27,820 bases of DNA from STC-54 sp964504665 (GCA_964504665.1 CAZDEH010000009.1:1-27820), one strand, 5' to 3'. Counted from the first letter of the stretch, positions 12,233 through 20,611 are shown. Numbers and translations: made by a program. The notes: generated by a model not told the origin, from the letters alone.

Positions 12233-13720
12233 TTATAGAGAAGAAGAAAATCTGTCTATAAAATCAAGTTGAGATTCATAAAGCTCAGTAACTCGGGGAT
12301 TAGTTAAAAAAACTGTGGTTGATTTTTGTTGGCATTCATCGATAAGAGCTACATGCAATATTTCATGTTCGGTCTGCTCTATTTGAGATAAAGCTAAGTC
12401 AGGATCAAAACCACCTAACTCTATTCCCCAAGTCTTAGCAAAGGCTCTTCTTGAAGCCATTTTTTTCAGGTCAATAATACTGGCAAAGATTTTGTTCCCC
12501 TCATTAACTAAATCAGGCCTTAACCATGGAAATTTTGCTACAACATCAGGTTGAACTAAAAAAAGCCTGAGGTAGTTCGTCCCTCCTCTAAAACCAGCTG
12601 GATCTTGATCATGAAAAGTTTGAACAGTCATACCAGCTAATTTTCGAGATGTATCTAATAGATCACCTAAATCATTCTTTGACTCTAGCAAAGGTAAATT
12701 CTCTCCTGCTGATAAACCTTCTAAAAATTGTATCATCTTGTCTTCATAGTCAACCTGTTCTTGAAAATGTTTAACAGAGCGGGGATCAATTATTTGTAAG
12801 GCATCAGCTGCACGGCAAATCTGATCTTGTAAAGATGGATCCCACCCTTCCATAGCCTCTATCGGATCATCTTTTTTCTTTAGATTTAAAGTATGTTCTG
12901 ATACTATTTTCCAGAGAGCTTTCCGCCCATCATCATTCCAATCGCTAATTAGAACACGGCCTTGTAACAGTTGTTGAGGGGTTAACAATGAAGCAAAATA
13001 GCCATCTTGCTTCATTAAAGAATATGGACGACCATAACCACCATAAACATGCCAATAACGAGCTTGGGTTTGATAACGATCTAGGGTAGTAAGGGTAGCA
13101 TTGTGAGCTTCTTTAACAAGATCAATTGCCTGTTCAATACTTTTTGGCTCCCTCATCGGACAAACTTCACTTTCAACATCTGACGGCGGTGTTGTCCGAC
13201 TGGCATCAGCTCCGAAATATTTTAACACTTCTTTTTCGAAAGCTTCTTCTCTTTTTAATAATCTTCCTGCTTTTGAATTTTGAAGAACCAGATTATCTAT
13301 TTCTTGTAAGCAACCAGCTAATTTTTGGTACATAGCCGGATCGTTGGCATACTTTTTCCACATCCCATCAAACTCAACCAAATAATCAGCTGACTTAAAT
13401 GGTAACTCCATCTGACCGGTCTCAACCATCTCTCTTAAAACATGACTTTGCAATAAATGCCGATATCTCTCCATTCTTTGACCTCTTAAGTGGAAACCTC
13501 TTGGGATTATCTCATCTAAAAAACTACTGCCGAGTACCAAACTAAGTGGCAAGAATCTTGGTTCTCGCGCCTTTGCATCTTGATCATCTTGAAATAAAGG
13601 AAGATTTGTTTTGCGACAACGTAAAGTGTCTTCGATAACTCTGATTGCCAAACCTGAATCCTGCCATTTTAATGGTTTCGGTAAAAAACTGGCTTCACTC
13701 CAACCAGATTCCTGATTCAT
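12233..13720 (-). CDS. unknown 495-residue protein with an HExxH motif
   Basis: A soluble, mostly helical protein with no signal peptide or TM helix. I recognise no family. Helix-rich charged stretches fill most of it, for example LLKREEAFEKEVLKYFGA and EQAIDLVKEAHNATLTTLD. Near the C-terminus IEQTEHEILHVALIDECQQ contains HEILH (residues 452-456), an exact HExxH zinc-metallopeptidase motif in a predicted helix. FRGGTNYLRLFL (near residue 380) is another distinctive stretch. A peptidase role is only a hypothesis. It lies between smpB and the membrane operon on the same strand. A TATAGT is 11 bases before its ATG. Confidence 0.6.
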   Translation of the reverse strand: MNQESGWSEASFLPKPLKWQDSGLAIRVIEDTLRCRKTNLPLFQDDQDAKAREPRFLPLSLVLGSSFLDEIIPRGFHLRGQRMERYRHLLQSHVLREMVETGQMELPFKSADYLVEFDGMWKKYANDPAMYQKLAGCLQEIDNLVLQNSKAGRLLKREEAFEKEVLKYFGADASRTTPPSDVESEVCPMREPKSIEQAIDLVKEAHNATLTTLDRYQTQARYWHVYGGYGRPYSLMKQDGYFASLLTPQQLLQGRVLISDWNDDGRKALWKIVSEHTLNLKKKDDPIEAMEGWDPSLQDQICRAADALQIIDPRSVKHFQEQVDYEDKMIQFLEGLSAGENLPLLESKNDLGDLLDTSRKLAGMTVQTFHDQDPAGFRGGTNYLRLFLVQPDVVAKFPWLRPDLVNEGNKIFASIIDLKKMASRRAFAKTWGIELGGFDPDLALSQIEQTEHEILHVALIDECQQKSTTVFLTNPRVTELYESQLDFIDRFSSSL

Positions 13721-13765
13721 GGTGGAAGAATACTATAAGGTAACCTCTAAGTCAAGTTTCAAAGT

Positions 13766-15604
13766 TTATTTTAAATCCATAGAGAAGATTTTACTACCAC
13801 CCAGCAAATAAACCTGTTTTTTAGCTTCATCTACCACTAAATCTGTAAAAGTGCTAAATTTATCTGAACTATACTCAGATTTATAATTACCGGTTTTATC
13901 TAAAACTAATAACCTATTATTACCCTTATCAATAATATAAATATTCTCCGTATCGCTTGATACAAAAAAACTGGATATTTCTTTGATGGATTTATCCAAA
14001 CCGGCATAGGCAAAATTATCCGCTACACCTTGAGTAAATTTTAAGATTTCCAAGTTCTTCCGTAATATCCAAACCGATGAATCAATTTGAAGCTTATTTG
14101 CATCTATGAGGTTAGTACTAGTTTTTAAATATTCTCTTTTATCTGAATACCCGTTTTGGATTGGTAAATATTTCCAGATCTGGTTTTTAGTGCTGTCCAG
14201 TAGATAAACATTACCGGCAAAGGCAAAAAGATCTTTAATCACCCCTACCCCGGTATCAGGTTTTGCTACCACAGTTAATTTAGCATTAGTGGTATCAACC
14301 CTGAGGACCCCTTTATCCTTAGAAAACACCATAGCTACATCCCCATTGATGGAAGCAAATAATGCTTCCCCTATTTTATCTAGACCTGCTAAGGGATTTT
14401 GAGATTTATTTAATAAATTAATATTCACCAGATTTTTCTTCTCAGGATCTAAAATTAATAAATCCCCTGCAGAGAGAGATAAAGCCTGAGCTGAAAAACC
14501 TTTTTTGATTAAATCTAAATCTAACCAAACCGGAAAATCATTGACTGGGTAGATTTTTGTAATATCAGGTAAACTTTCTTCTATTCTATTTTTCAGTTCC
14601 TTTGCCTCTCTATTATTAGGATCAAATTTATCAATTTGATCTAAGGAAACTTTGGCCTTATTTAAGCTATTAATAGCTTCTTTAGTATCACTGTCTTTAA
14701 GAGACTGGGCTTTATTATATTCATCAGTCGCCTCTTGTAAATAATTATTGCGGGTAGATGCCTGTTCTTCGCTTTTCTTATTCTTATAACCAACGCCTAC
14801 ACTGATCAACACAAGTACTAGCAACACTACTCCTATTAAAGCAAGGGCTCTCTTGGAGCGGGGGATCAGACCGGTTATCCTTGCTTTAACCCAATTTGTA
14901 GCAGCTTTGAAAAAAGCCTTAGTTTTAACTCCACTTTCCTGAGATGGTCCGGAGAGTTGCTCGACTATTTCTTCTTTAGCAGTACCTACTTCCGGTAAAA
15001 CTACTTTTTCTTTTTCCACCACAATAGCAGCTACGGGATAGTTCTCAGCTTCCGGCAGTTTACTGGCAATCTCATCTTCCAGCATTTCTATTCCTATTTT
15101 TTCTAAACCCTGCAAATTGTCCTGCAGTATTTTATCTAAAGTTTTTGTTGCCATCATGATACGATCGCCATCCTTAATGATGCCGGAGATCACCTGACCT
15201 TCAGATAATTCGCATAAATCAGTTCTTTTTCCTTCCCGCACTAAATGAGCTTCTAAATTTCCGCTTTGACCCAAAAAATAAAAAAAGGTATCAGCAACTT
15301 CTTCCTGGGTAGCTGCAAATAAAATATTTAACTGGGATGAATCTTGAAGGGAATTTTTAATAGATTTCTCTGTTTCCGAAACCCTATCGGCAATAGCAAG
15401 CTCGGAGGAATAAAAAATATTCTCAGCCTCACTTAATGCCTGTCTGGTCCGGGTAAAAGCATCCTCCAAACTCGCGGAAATAATAATAAACAGATGGAGC
15501 TTTTGCGGTTTCGCACCGAAACTGTTCAACGGCTGCTCAGCAACCAAAGTTATCGCTGCATCTGTGTCTGAATTTAAGCCAATAATTTTGGCTGTTTTTA
15601 GCAT
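13766..15604 (-). CDS. PPM-like/TM/beta-propeller membrane protein
   Basis: Starting at 15604, 612 residues. Residues 1-200 resemble a PP2C/PPM phosphatase-like fold (LNSDTDAAITLVAEQ, ISGIIKDGDRIMMATKTL) but the canonical metal aspartates are not all evident, so it may be inactive. A linker with LIPRSKRALALIGVVLLVLV leads into one TM helix (about 255-275). A short helical, TPR-like stretch follows (NNYLQEATDEYNKAQSL, then ANREAKELKNRIEE-like sequence near residue 330). Then come NHL/propeller-like repeats such as FAGNVYLLDSTKNQIWKY and NIYIIDKGNNRLLVLDKTG. The N-terminus is probably cytoplasmic and the propeller outside, suggesting a signalling link. It starts two bases after the stop of the preceding membrane gene. 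Confidence 0.75.
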   Translation of the reverse strand: MLKTAKIIGLNSDTDAAITLVAEQPLNSFGAKPQKLHLFIIISASLEDAFTRTRQALSEAENIFYSSELAIADRVSETEKSIKNSLQDSSQLNILFAATQEEVADTFFYFLGQSGNLEAHLVREGKRTDLCELSEGQVISGIIKDGDRIMMATKTLDKILQDNLQGLEKIGIEMLEDEIASKLPEAENYPVAAIVVEKEKVVLPEVGTAKEEIVEQLSGPSQESGVKTKAFFKAATNWVKARITGLIPRSKRALALIGVVLLVLVLISVGVGYKNKKSEEQASTRNNYLQEATDEYNKAQSLKDSDTKEAINSLNKAKVSLDQIDKFDPNNREAKELKNRIEESLPDITKIYPVNDFPVWLDLDLIKKGFSAQALSLSAGDLLILDPEKKNLVNINLLNKSQNPLAGLDKIGEALFASINGDVAMVFSKDKGVLRVDTTNAKLTVVAKPDTGVGVIKDLFAFAGNVYLLDSTKNQIWKYLPIQNGYSDKREYLKTSTNLIDANKLQIDSSVWILRKNLEILKFTQGVADNFAYAGLDKSIKEISSFFVSSDTENIYIIDKGNNRLLVLDKTGNYKSEYSSDKFSTFTDLVVDEAKKQVYLLGGSKIFSMDLK

Positions 15605-15605
15605 A

Positions 15606-15854
15606 CTATCCAAATAAAAATCCAATAAAAAGTACAACTATCCCCAAAGCTACTCCGGCATGAATTATCGCAAAAGCCCGAAGGAATGGTGCTACTTCAG
15701 TAATCAAAGTTTCTGTCATCAGATTCACCTGTCTGACCACAACTAAACTAAAAATAAAATATAGACCTGCCAAAAGAACAAATGAGCTCCTGACAATTAG
15801 CCAAATTATATCCATCGGCACAACCGGAGTAATAACGTTTCCTTCAAGGGGCAT
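15606..15854 (-). CDS. small two-TM membrane protein
   Basis: 82 residues with two TM helices: IIWLIVRSSFVLLAGLYFIFSLVV and FAIIHAGVALGIVVLFIGFLF, joined by a polar turn with RQVNLMTETL. Its form (IIW... VVVRQV-MT-TL... then a second helix) resembles a small conserved membrane family in Patescibacteria, possibly DUF5657-like; I am not certain of that name. It overlaps the upstream PH-domain gene by 11 bases and is followed at two bases by the PPM/propeller gene, so all three are co-expressed. An internal ATG at 15815 is a possible later start. Confidence 0.75.
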   Translation of the reverse strand: MPLEGNVITPVVPMDIIWLIVRSSFVLLAGLYFIFSLVVVRQVNLMTETLITEVAPFLRAFAIIHAGVALGIVVLFIGFLFG

Positions 15855-16419
15855 TATGACCTCCGCCTTCCCCAGTCGCTGCTTGTAAATCCTGAATCCG
15901 TTCAGCTACCAGATCAGGTCTAGGAACAGCAATAAATTGAATGTTTTGCCTTTCTGCAGCTGTTTCTATAATGACATCCCCAAAATTGAAAAGCGAGCCA
16001 AAAATTCCTGCTACTTTAGTTTTGGCGCTTTCCACATCTTTCAAAAATACTTCCGTAGTAGTTTTAGAAAGAAGAGAGCTCATAGTTACATCTACTAAGT
16101 GTAAGTTTGTGACAATATAAACATTAAAATACCAATAGAGAAAGTGCTCCAAAATATAAGCCATTACCAAGAGATACCAAAGTATTAAGGCAGCCATCAA
16201 GATTTCTTTAGGTATTTGAGGTAGAAATCCAAAAAAAAGTGCATCTACAAAAGGCAGCAGAAAAGGTAATATGATACCAAGGATTGCTACTATTATCCAG
16301 GGGACATTAGTTATCTTATGCTGGCGTAACAAAAGTTCAATATACTCATCAGCTTCCTGCTGGGAATACTTAATATTTACAGGATTGTCAAAAAGATCAG
16401 GTAATATTCTGAGGTTCAT
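15844..16419 (-). CDS. membrane protein with PH-like (bPH2) domain
   Basis: 191 residues. An N-terminal cytoplasmic part ends QQEADEYIELLLRQHKI. Two TM segments follow (about 39-66 and 75-97, IIVAILGIILPFLLPFVDALFF and MAALILWYLLVMAYILEHFLYW), then a bPH2-like domain: YIVTNLHLVDVTMSSLLSKTTTEVFLKDVESAKTK broken into short strands, with the characteristic VYIVTN and GDVIIETA. Such proteins form membrane-bound oligomers with unclear roles. It is first in the three-gene operon. TGTTATTAT (extended -10) ends nine bases before the ATG, giving a very short leader. Confidence 0.82.
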   Translation of the reverse strand: MNLRILPDLFDNPVNIKYSQQEADEYIELLLRQHKITNVPWIIVAILGIILPFLLPFVDALFFGFLPQIPKEILMAALILWYLLVMAYILEHFLYWYFNVYIVTNLHLVDVTMSSLLSKTTTEVFLKDVESAKTKVAGIFGSLFNFGDVIIETAAERQNIQFIAVPRPDLVAERIQDLQAATGEGGGHNAP

Positions 16420-16440
16420 TTAGTTGGATAATAACACAAA

Positions 16441-16531
16441 TAGCTCTCAGCTTTCAGCTATCAGCTCGCCTCGCGAAGCGGGTCGTCAGACACAAGACAG
16501 TCTGAGAGCTGATAACTGAAGACTGATAGCC
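16441..16531 (-). repeat. dispersed CTGACGACTGATAGC-type repeat with palindromic insert
   Basis: On the minus strand CTGACGA (16483-16489) and CTGATAGC (16457-16464) flank the 18-mer CCCGCTTCGCGAGGCGAG (16465-16482). The uninterrupted join of these flanks is present at 6598-6612. Further units of the host repeat extend to 16531. Confidence 0.75.
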
Positions 16532-16534
16532 CAC

Positions 16535-18274
16535 TTACTTTTTCTCCACATTAAACAAAGGCCCGACTATGGAGATATTGGCAGGGGCACGGACATTAAA
16601 AAAGTTTTTAAATTCAGATCCACTGAAAGATTCTGAACCCCCGTCACCTGATACATTAACATTAGTAGTCATCCCCATACCAAAATCAGCTGAAATGGAG
16701 ACACTGGAAATAGAGCTAAAAGGTGTTTTGCCTTTATTTCGTAGCTCTTCTTTTACCTTTGCAGCATCCCAATTATCCTGACCGGAAGGATTACTTTTAT
16801 CAGATTGATATAGGTGTTCACGGGTACCGGAATCTGCTCTGGCCAATAAAATAACATTGACAATATCTGCCAGTTCATCAGCTTTGATCCAGGCTGACTT
16901 ACCATATTCCTTCCTATAACCTTGAGCAGAATATAAACAAGGTGAATCTTTATCATAAGATTTAGCCATCACATCAGCAAAGCTGCTCACATCGCCTGTT
17001 GTATCCCGCAGTCTTTTGGTCCAGGAACGTGATCCCCATCCCACATCAGATGAGGTAAAAGTATAACCACCTGCAGTAGAAGCGTACCAAGCAGAGATGA
17101 CTTGACCGCCTGACACCAACACTTCCCCCTCAGTGGCTTTCACAGCAGCTTCCCAATTTCCCCCTTTATTTCCTCCTTTATAAACCTGGCAAGCTTGGGT
17201 GGTACAAATTTCTTTAGCCCCATTATTGGTATAAGCTAATGCATAAGAACGGGCTGCTACAACCTGAGCTCTTAAGGCTTCCATTGGCCAATCCCCTGGC
17301 ATTTCGTAAATTCCCAATAAGTAGGTTTCGAGAGCCATTTCTCCAAAACCCTGAACTTTAATATTATTATTTCCTCTTTTTTCAATACTGATATTGTCAA
17401 AATAAGCCCGGAGAATGTCTTGATAGTTTTGACCGGCGCGGGCTCTGCCTAAAGCTCCGTATTGGTTTAAACCTACCCGGTGCGGAATACCAAAAGTAAA
17501 AAAGGCAAAGGCAGGAGAAAAACCGGGATTAGTATTTCTATCATCAACACAATTTAATGGACCCGCTCCTAAGCTGGTAGGTAAATTAAGTGATCCCAAC
17601 CTGGCAGCAATAATTTCCTGTTGACGGGCAGTTAGACTGGCAATTTTACTGGACAATGTTGATTGATAATCTTTAGCTTTTTTGACTTCTCCTCCCAAAA
17701 AGGTAGCATTTTTATCAACTTCAACCTGAATGGAAGCAAGGGTTATTTTATCTTTGACTAATTTTTCCTTCTGAGTAACAATATCCAACATATCAGTTGT
17801 TACCTGTGAAATAATACTTTGATCCTCACGGGTAGCAGCCTGACGGTAGGTTAATTCCCTAAATAAATCACCGGTGCTGCTCCCTGAAAAAATCACTGTC
17901 AAAGGAGAGGCCATATAAGAACGGATGTAATAAGCCCGAACCCGGGAAGATAGTAAGGCTTGTTGAGTTACCAGTTTATCTTCCCGCAGTTTAATATCTT
18001 TTTCTTTCTGGGCAATATTACTTGATAAGATTACCAGTTTATTTTGAATCTGAGCCAACTGAATTTTTAAAGAAGTTAACTGTCCCTCTAAAGGTTTAGT
18101 AGCATTAATTGACAATTCTCTAGCATGAGATAGTTCATTGATTTGTGCCTGTAAATCATCAACTTCATCAGCCTTTATGACAGAGAGTGATAAAAAAGAA
18201 GTGATAAAAAACAATATTAAAATAACACCAATTAATCTGACGACTGAAAGCTGACGACTGATCGCTTTTTTCAT
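16535..18274 (-). CDS. secreted SpoIID/LytB-type wall protein with N-terminal coiled coil
   Basis: 579 residues. A signal peptide or anchor LIGVILILFFITSFLSLSV starts near residue 14. A long coiled coil follows to about residue 225 (EVDDLQAQINELS, SNIAQKEKDIKLREDKL), as in peptidoglycan-hydrolase activators such as PcsB/CwlO N-termini. From about 245 comes a SpoIID domain: HRVGLNQYGALGRARAGQNY, ILRAYF, ALRAQVVAARSYALAY, and ISAWYASTAGGYTFTSSDVG. SpoIID proteins are lytic transglycosylases or amidase enhancers acting on peptidoglycan. The first residues KKAISRQLSVVR are encoded by the dispersed CTGACGACTGA repeat. It is an exported wall-remodelling factor. Confidence 0.88.
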   Translation of the reverse strand: MKKAISRQLSVVRLIGVILILFFITSFLSLSVIKADEVDDLQAQINELSHARELSINATKPLEGQLTSLKIQLAQIQNKLVILSSNIAQKEKDIKLREDKLVTQQALLSSRVRAYYIRSYMASPLTVIFSGSSTGDLFRELTYRQAATREDQSIISQVTTDMLDIVTQKEKLVKDKITLASIQVEVDKNATFLGGEVKKAKDYQSTLSSKIASLTARQQEIIAARLGSLNLPTSLGAGPLNCVDDRNTNPGFSPAFAFFTFGIPHRVGLNQYGALGRARAGQNYQDILRAYFDNISIEKRGNNNIKVQGFGEMALETYLLGIYEMPGDWPMEALRAQVVAARSYALAYTNNGAKEICTTQACQVYKGGNKGGNWEAAVKATEGEVLVSGGQVISAWYASTAGGYTFTSSDVGWGSRSWTKRLRDTTGDVSSFADVMAKSYDKDSPCLYSAQGYRKEYGKSAWIKADELADIVNVILLARADSGTREHLYQSDKSNPSGQDNWDAAKVKEELRNKGKTPFSSISSVSISADFGMGMTTNVNVSGDGGSESFSGSEFKNFFNVRAPANISIVGPLFNVEKK

Positions 18275-18314
18275 GGAATGCTCTGATTATACTCTAAAAA
18301 ACATAATAATAATC

Positions 18315-18350
18315 ACCTCGGACGATGGCCCGAAGGGACTCCTCCGAGGT
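18315..18350. repeat. inverted repeat ACCTCGGA/TCCGAGGT
   Basis: An 8-bp perfect stem (18315-18322 with 18343-18350) and a 20-base inner region containing a second GCCC/GGGC pair. No U-tract follows, so it looks like a REP-type element rather than a terminator. It lies in the 251-base gene-free stretch 18275-18525, which otherwise holds only the repeats listed next. Confidence 0.5.
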
Positions 18351-18367
18351 AGCCATTATACACATTT

Positions 18368-18427
18368 GTCATTGCGAGCGATTAGCGTGGCCCGCTTCGA
18401 CTCGTCGAAGACGAGGCGAGCAATCTA
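18368..18427 (+). repeat. REP-like repeat interrupted by a 30-base palindromic insert
   Basis: The host repeat GTCATTGCGAGCG...GCGTGG resumes as CAATCT after 30 bases (18391-18420). The insert is the 18-mer CCCGCTTCG+CGAGGCGAG split exactly at its centre by 12 bases (18400-18411). An empty site is the uninterrupted copy at 5110-5138. Confidence 0.75.
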
Positions 18428-18437
18428 ATGAAAGATT

Positions 18438-18472
18438 CCCACCCCGCCAACAGCTACGCAGTTGCGGGTGGG
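18438..18472. repeat. hairpin CCCACCC/GGGTGGG
   Basis: CCCACCC (18438-18444) pairs with GGGTGGG (18466-18472); an inner CAAC/GTTG pair extends it. It is a GC-rich palindrome in AT-rich DNA, part of the same repeat cluster. Confidence 0.5.
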
Positions 18473-18490
18473 TCGGAACGACATAAAGTG

Positions 18491-18538
18491 TAAATCACGG
18501 TGAAGAGTTGCAAACTTTCTCTATCTTAGCTAGGATGA
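18491..18538 (+). repeat. cassette-border repeat, copy A
   Basis: It contains CACGGTGAAGAGTTGCAAAC and a TTAGCTA segment. It aligns over 48 bases with 19443-19490 and over its second half with 20978-21007. Its end encodes the last codons and stop of the AbiEii-like gene. Confidence 0.75.
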
Positions 18539-19197
18539 AAAATCTGTTTGTCTAATTTTTTAGCTTCTGTTAGAAAAAATATTTTAACTTTATCCATATC
18601 AATTTTCTTAACCATAATTGGCATATCCTTTAAAGTTTCTACTTGTAATAAGTTATCTCCGAGTTGCAAAACATCAACTTTCATTTCAAATTTAGCAAAA
18701 CTTTTGTTCAGTAGCTCAGAAAAAGTCCAATTCTTCTTTTTTTGAAGAATAAAATATAAATCAATAAAATCTCTCAACCTGGGGCGAAAAGCAATGGTAT
18801 GAGCTTTATTAACAGCAATATCATACATACTTTCCACTAATATTCCTTCAAACTGTTTTAACTTTTCTACTGGTTCAAAGGGATATTGACCAAAGTCAAT
18901 TTTGTGTTTAAGGTTTCTGTTCTTATCTAGTAAAAAGAATGTATACAATCCAAACCCATGTTGAAATTCAACTGCACTAATATCGTTTTTTCTGGTAATT
19001 AAGTTGATAAATTTTTTAAGCTCATCTAAGTCTAATTCTTCTTGAGTAAAAAAATCCAAATCTTCAGATAATCTATGCTGCAGGTAAAATTCAGCTAAGG
19101 CAGTTCCGCCACTTAAATAATATTTATCATGTAAAAAACTTTTTCCAAATATATGCAGGGTTTGCTTCTGAAAAGAATTTAAAATTGTTTGGACCAT
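18526..19197 (-). CDS. AbiEii/AbiGii-like nucleotidyltransferase toxin
   Basis: 223 residues. The nucleotidyltransferase core LSGGTALAEFYLQHRLSEDL followed by DFF is the hallmark of the AbiEii family, with the GG-S/T nucleotide site and acidic SEDLDFF metal site. IDFGQYPF and VNKAHTIAFRPRLRDFIDLY are further family motifs; the KA...RDFIDLY helix is typical. Such toxins transfer nucleotides to tRNA or other targets and give phage resistance in type IV abortive infection modules. The usual antitoxin is replaced by a small upstream partner (19179-19388). The C-terminal end (HPS-stop) is supplied by repeat copy A. Confidence 0.88.
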   Translation of the reverse strand: MVQTILNSFQKQTLHIFGKSFLHDKYYLSGGTALAEFYLQHRLSEDLDFFTQEELDLDELKKFINLITRKNDISAVEFQHGFGLYTFFLLDKNRNLKHKIDFGQYPFEPVEKLKQFEGILVESMYDIAVNKAHTIAFRPRLRDFIDLYFILQKKKNWTFSELLNKSFAKFEMKVDVLQLGDNLLQVETLKDMPIMVKKIDMDKVKIFFLTEAKKLDKQIFHPS

Positions 19198-19388
19198 AAT
19201 AAAAATTCCAATAGCCTAAGACGTTTGGGATCAAGGCGTTTTTTTAAATAAGTCCAATTTGATTTAACTTCTTTTTTATCCACCTTTTCCCCATTTAATC
19301 CATAAGAAAGCACTTGTTCTAGTCGCCATAATTTATATTGTTTAGGAAATTTCTTGAGATAATTTTCATCAACTGACCAGTTATACAT
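19179..19388 (-). CDS. small partner of the AbiEii-like toxin, putative antitoxin
   Basis: A 69-residue basic, helical protein: YLKKFPKQYKLWRLEQVLSY, GLNGEKVDKKEVKSNW, then YLKKRLDPKRLRLLEFLLW. It overlaps the start of the AbiEii-like gene by 19 bases and is first in the pair. It resembles the small proteins often coded in front of this nucleotidyltransferase group, a position that fits an antitoxin. No DNA-binding domain is recognised, and the function is inferred from context only. Confidence 0.65.
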   Translation of the reverse strand: MYNWSVDENYLKKFPKQYKLWRLEQVLSYGLNGEKVDKKEVKSNWTYLKKRLDPKRLRLLEFLLWSKQF

Positions 19389-19442
19389 GAGTACATTATA
19401 TCACTCCCTTAAATAGTTTGCCTAAAAAATCATGATAAAGGA

Positions 19443-19490
19443 TAAACCACGGTGAAGAGTTGCAAACTATCCCCAATTTAGCTAAGGTGA
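19443..19490 (+). repeat. cassette-border repeat, copy B
   Basis: This copy includes CACGGTGAAGAGTTGCAAAC, then CTATCCCCAATTTAGCTAAG. It is near-identical to copy A over 48 bases and separates the AbiEii cassette from the DUF433 cassette. Confidence 0.75.
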
Positions 19491-19493
19491 TTA

Positions 19494-19502
19494 TGTTATA
19501 AT
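19494..19502 (+). promoter_or_regulatory. extended -10 of the DUF433/DUF5615 pair, leaderless spacing
   Basis: TGTTATAAT is a perfect extended -10 ending exactly six bases before the ATG at 19509. No clear -35 is seen; the upstream bases belong to repeat copy B. Confidence 0.55.
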
Positions 19503-19508
19503 TACCAT

Positions 19509-19763
19509 ATGAAAAAGATTATTGTTAATAAATATATTATCGCCGATCCGCAAATCTGTCATGGTAAACCAACATTTCAAGGAACTAGAATTATGGTTTG
19601 GCAGATTTTGGAGATGCTGGGCTCTAGTATGACACAAAAAGAAATTATTAAAGAGTTTCCTTCCTTAAATAGAAATCACATCAAGGCTGCTTTGGACTAT
19701 GCTAGTTCTCTAACCAAGGAAAGCTATGTCGTTTTTAACACTCAACCACAAGTTCTTACTTGA
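19509..19763 (+). CDS. DUF433-family antitoxin
   Basis: 84 residues with the DUF433 pattern: IIADPQICHGKPTFQGTRI followed by MVWQILEMLGSSMTQKEII, a helix-turn-helix-like region, and LNRNHIKAALDYA. DUF433 proteins pair with PIN-like DUF5615 toxins. The downstream gene overlaps it by 38 bases, unusually long for such a pair. It probably binds DNA at its own promoter. Confidence 0.88.
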   Translation: MKKIIVNKYIIADPQICHGKPTFQGTRIMVWQILEMLGSSMTQKEIIKEFPSLNRNHIKAALDYASSLTKESYVVFNTQPQVLT

Positions 19764-20094
19764 TGAAAATGTTAAAGTCAGTCTCTCGAGATTATTAGAA
19801 TCTCACGATTTTGATGTTAAATTGGCACCTAAAGCAACCTCTGATTCAAAACTTGCTTTAATCTCAAAAAAAGAAGCACGGATCTTAGTGACCAATGATG
19901 AAGATTTCCGGTGGTACAATGAAACACAAGTTTTCAGTATCATTCTTCTAAAAATTCCTCAAACTGATAATCAAGTTCTACTGGAATCGTTTACTAAACT
20001 TTTATCTGAATTCAATAAATTTATCGGTAGATTTGTAGTCTTGGAGACTGATAGATGGAGAGATTCTCCCTTACTCAAAAAGGGGCTACGCTAA
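19726..20094 (+). CDS. DUF5615 PIN-like toxin
   Basis: 122 residues. The start strand FLLDENVKVSLSRLLESHDF with D in LLDEN, the central acidic site ILVTNDEDFRW and the strand FSIILLKIP match DUF5615 (Mut7-C/PIN-like) proteins. These are predicted Mg-dependent nucleases and partner DUF433 antitoxins. The first codons overlap the antitoxin gene by 38 bases; a later start near LLDEN is possible. Family function is known only from association. Confidence 0.82.
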   Translation: MSFLTLNHKFLLDENVKVSLSRLLESHDFDVKLAPKATSDSKLALISKKEARILVTNDEDFRWYNETQVFSIILLKIPQTDNQVLLESFTKLLSEFNKFIGRFVVLETDRWRDSPLLKKGLR

Positions 20095-20104
20095 ATCTAG
20101 CCTT

Positions 20105-20119
20105 CCACCCCTGGGGTGG
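20105..20119. repeat. CCACCCC-T-GGGGTGG palindrome
   Basis: A perfect 7-bp inverted repeat around a single T, just after the DUF5615 gene and followed by a decayed REP fragment (20155-20174). It has no U-tract; it is likely an extra palindromic repeat. Confidence 0.45.
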
Positions 20120-20182
20120 CATCCTAAATGTTTGGGGTAGTCATCAGACCTATTTGTCATTGCAAGTAAATCTTTAATTACT

Positions 20183-20611
20183 TTAGTTCTCGGCTCTAAG
20201 TATTCCCATAAACCTTTCAGGGGTGATAATTTTTATTCCCCGACACTTTTTCAGATCAAGCAGGTCTTTATCTCTACTAACAATGTAATCAACATTACCC
20301 TCAACCGCTGCAGCGATAATTTTATCGTCATCTGGATCACGCACTAACTTAATCTCAATTTTCCCCGGCACAATATAACTGAGATTTGCTAGTTCATTGG
20401 TAATTTTCTGTAAGCTTTCAGCAGTATGCTTGTGTAGCTCTATTACTCTGTCCCGATTGAGTACATCCTCAAGTTCTGCTAAAAGTGAAGGAGAAACTAT
20501 GAGTAAAAAACGTTTACTGATAAAGCTTTGGTAAATTTCTTGTGCAACAGATGACTCAATATTGATTACAGCACTAACTAAGGTATTGGTATCTAAAACA
20601 GCACGGATCAT
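20183..20611 (-). CDS. PIN-domain toxin (COG1569-like)
   Basis: 142 residues beginning MIRAVLDTNTLVSAVIN, the first PIN strand with D7, followed by VSPSLLAELEDVLNR and RDPDDDKIIAAAVEGN. The last strand VDYIVSRDKDLLDL completes the acidic metal site (D-DDD-D). This is the PilT/COG1569 putative toxin type with a Phd-like partner. The start overlaps the antitoxin stop by four bases (ATGA). Its RNA target is unknown. Confidence 0.9.
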   Translation of the reverse strand: MIRAVLDTNTLVSAVINIESSVAQEIYQSFISKRFLLIVSPSLLAELEDVLNRDRVIELHKHTAESLQKITNELANLSYIVPGKIEIKLVRDPDDDKIIAAAVEGNVDYIVSRDKDLLDLKKCRGIKIITPERFMGILRAEN

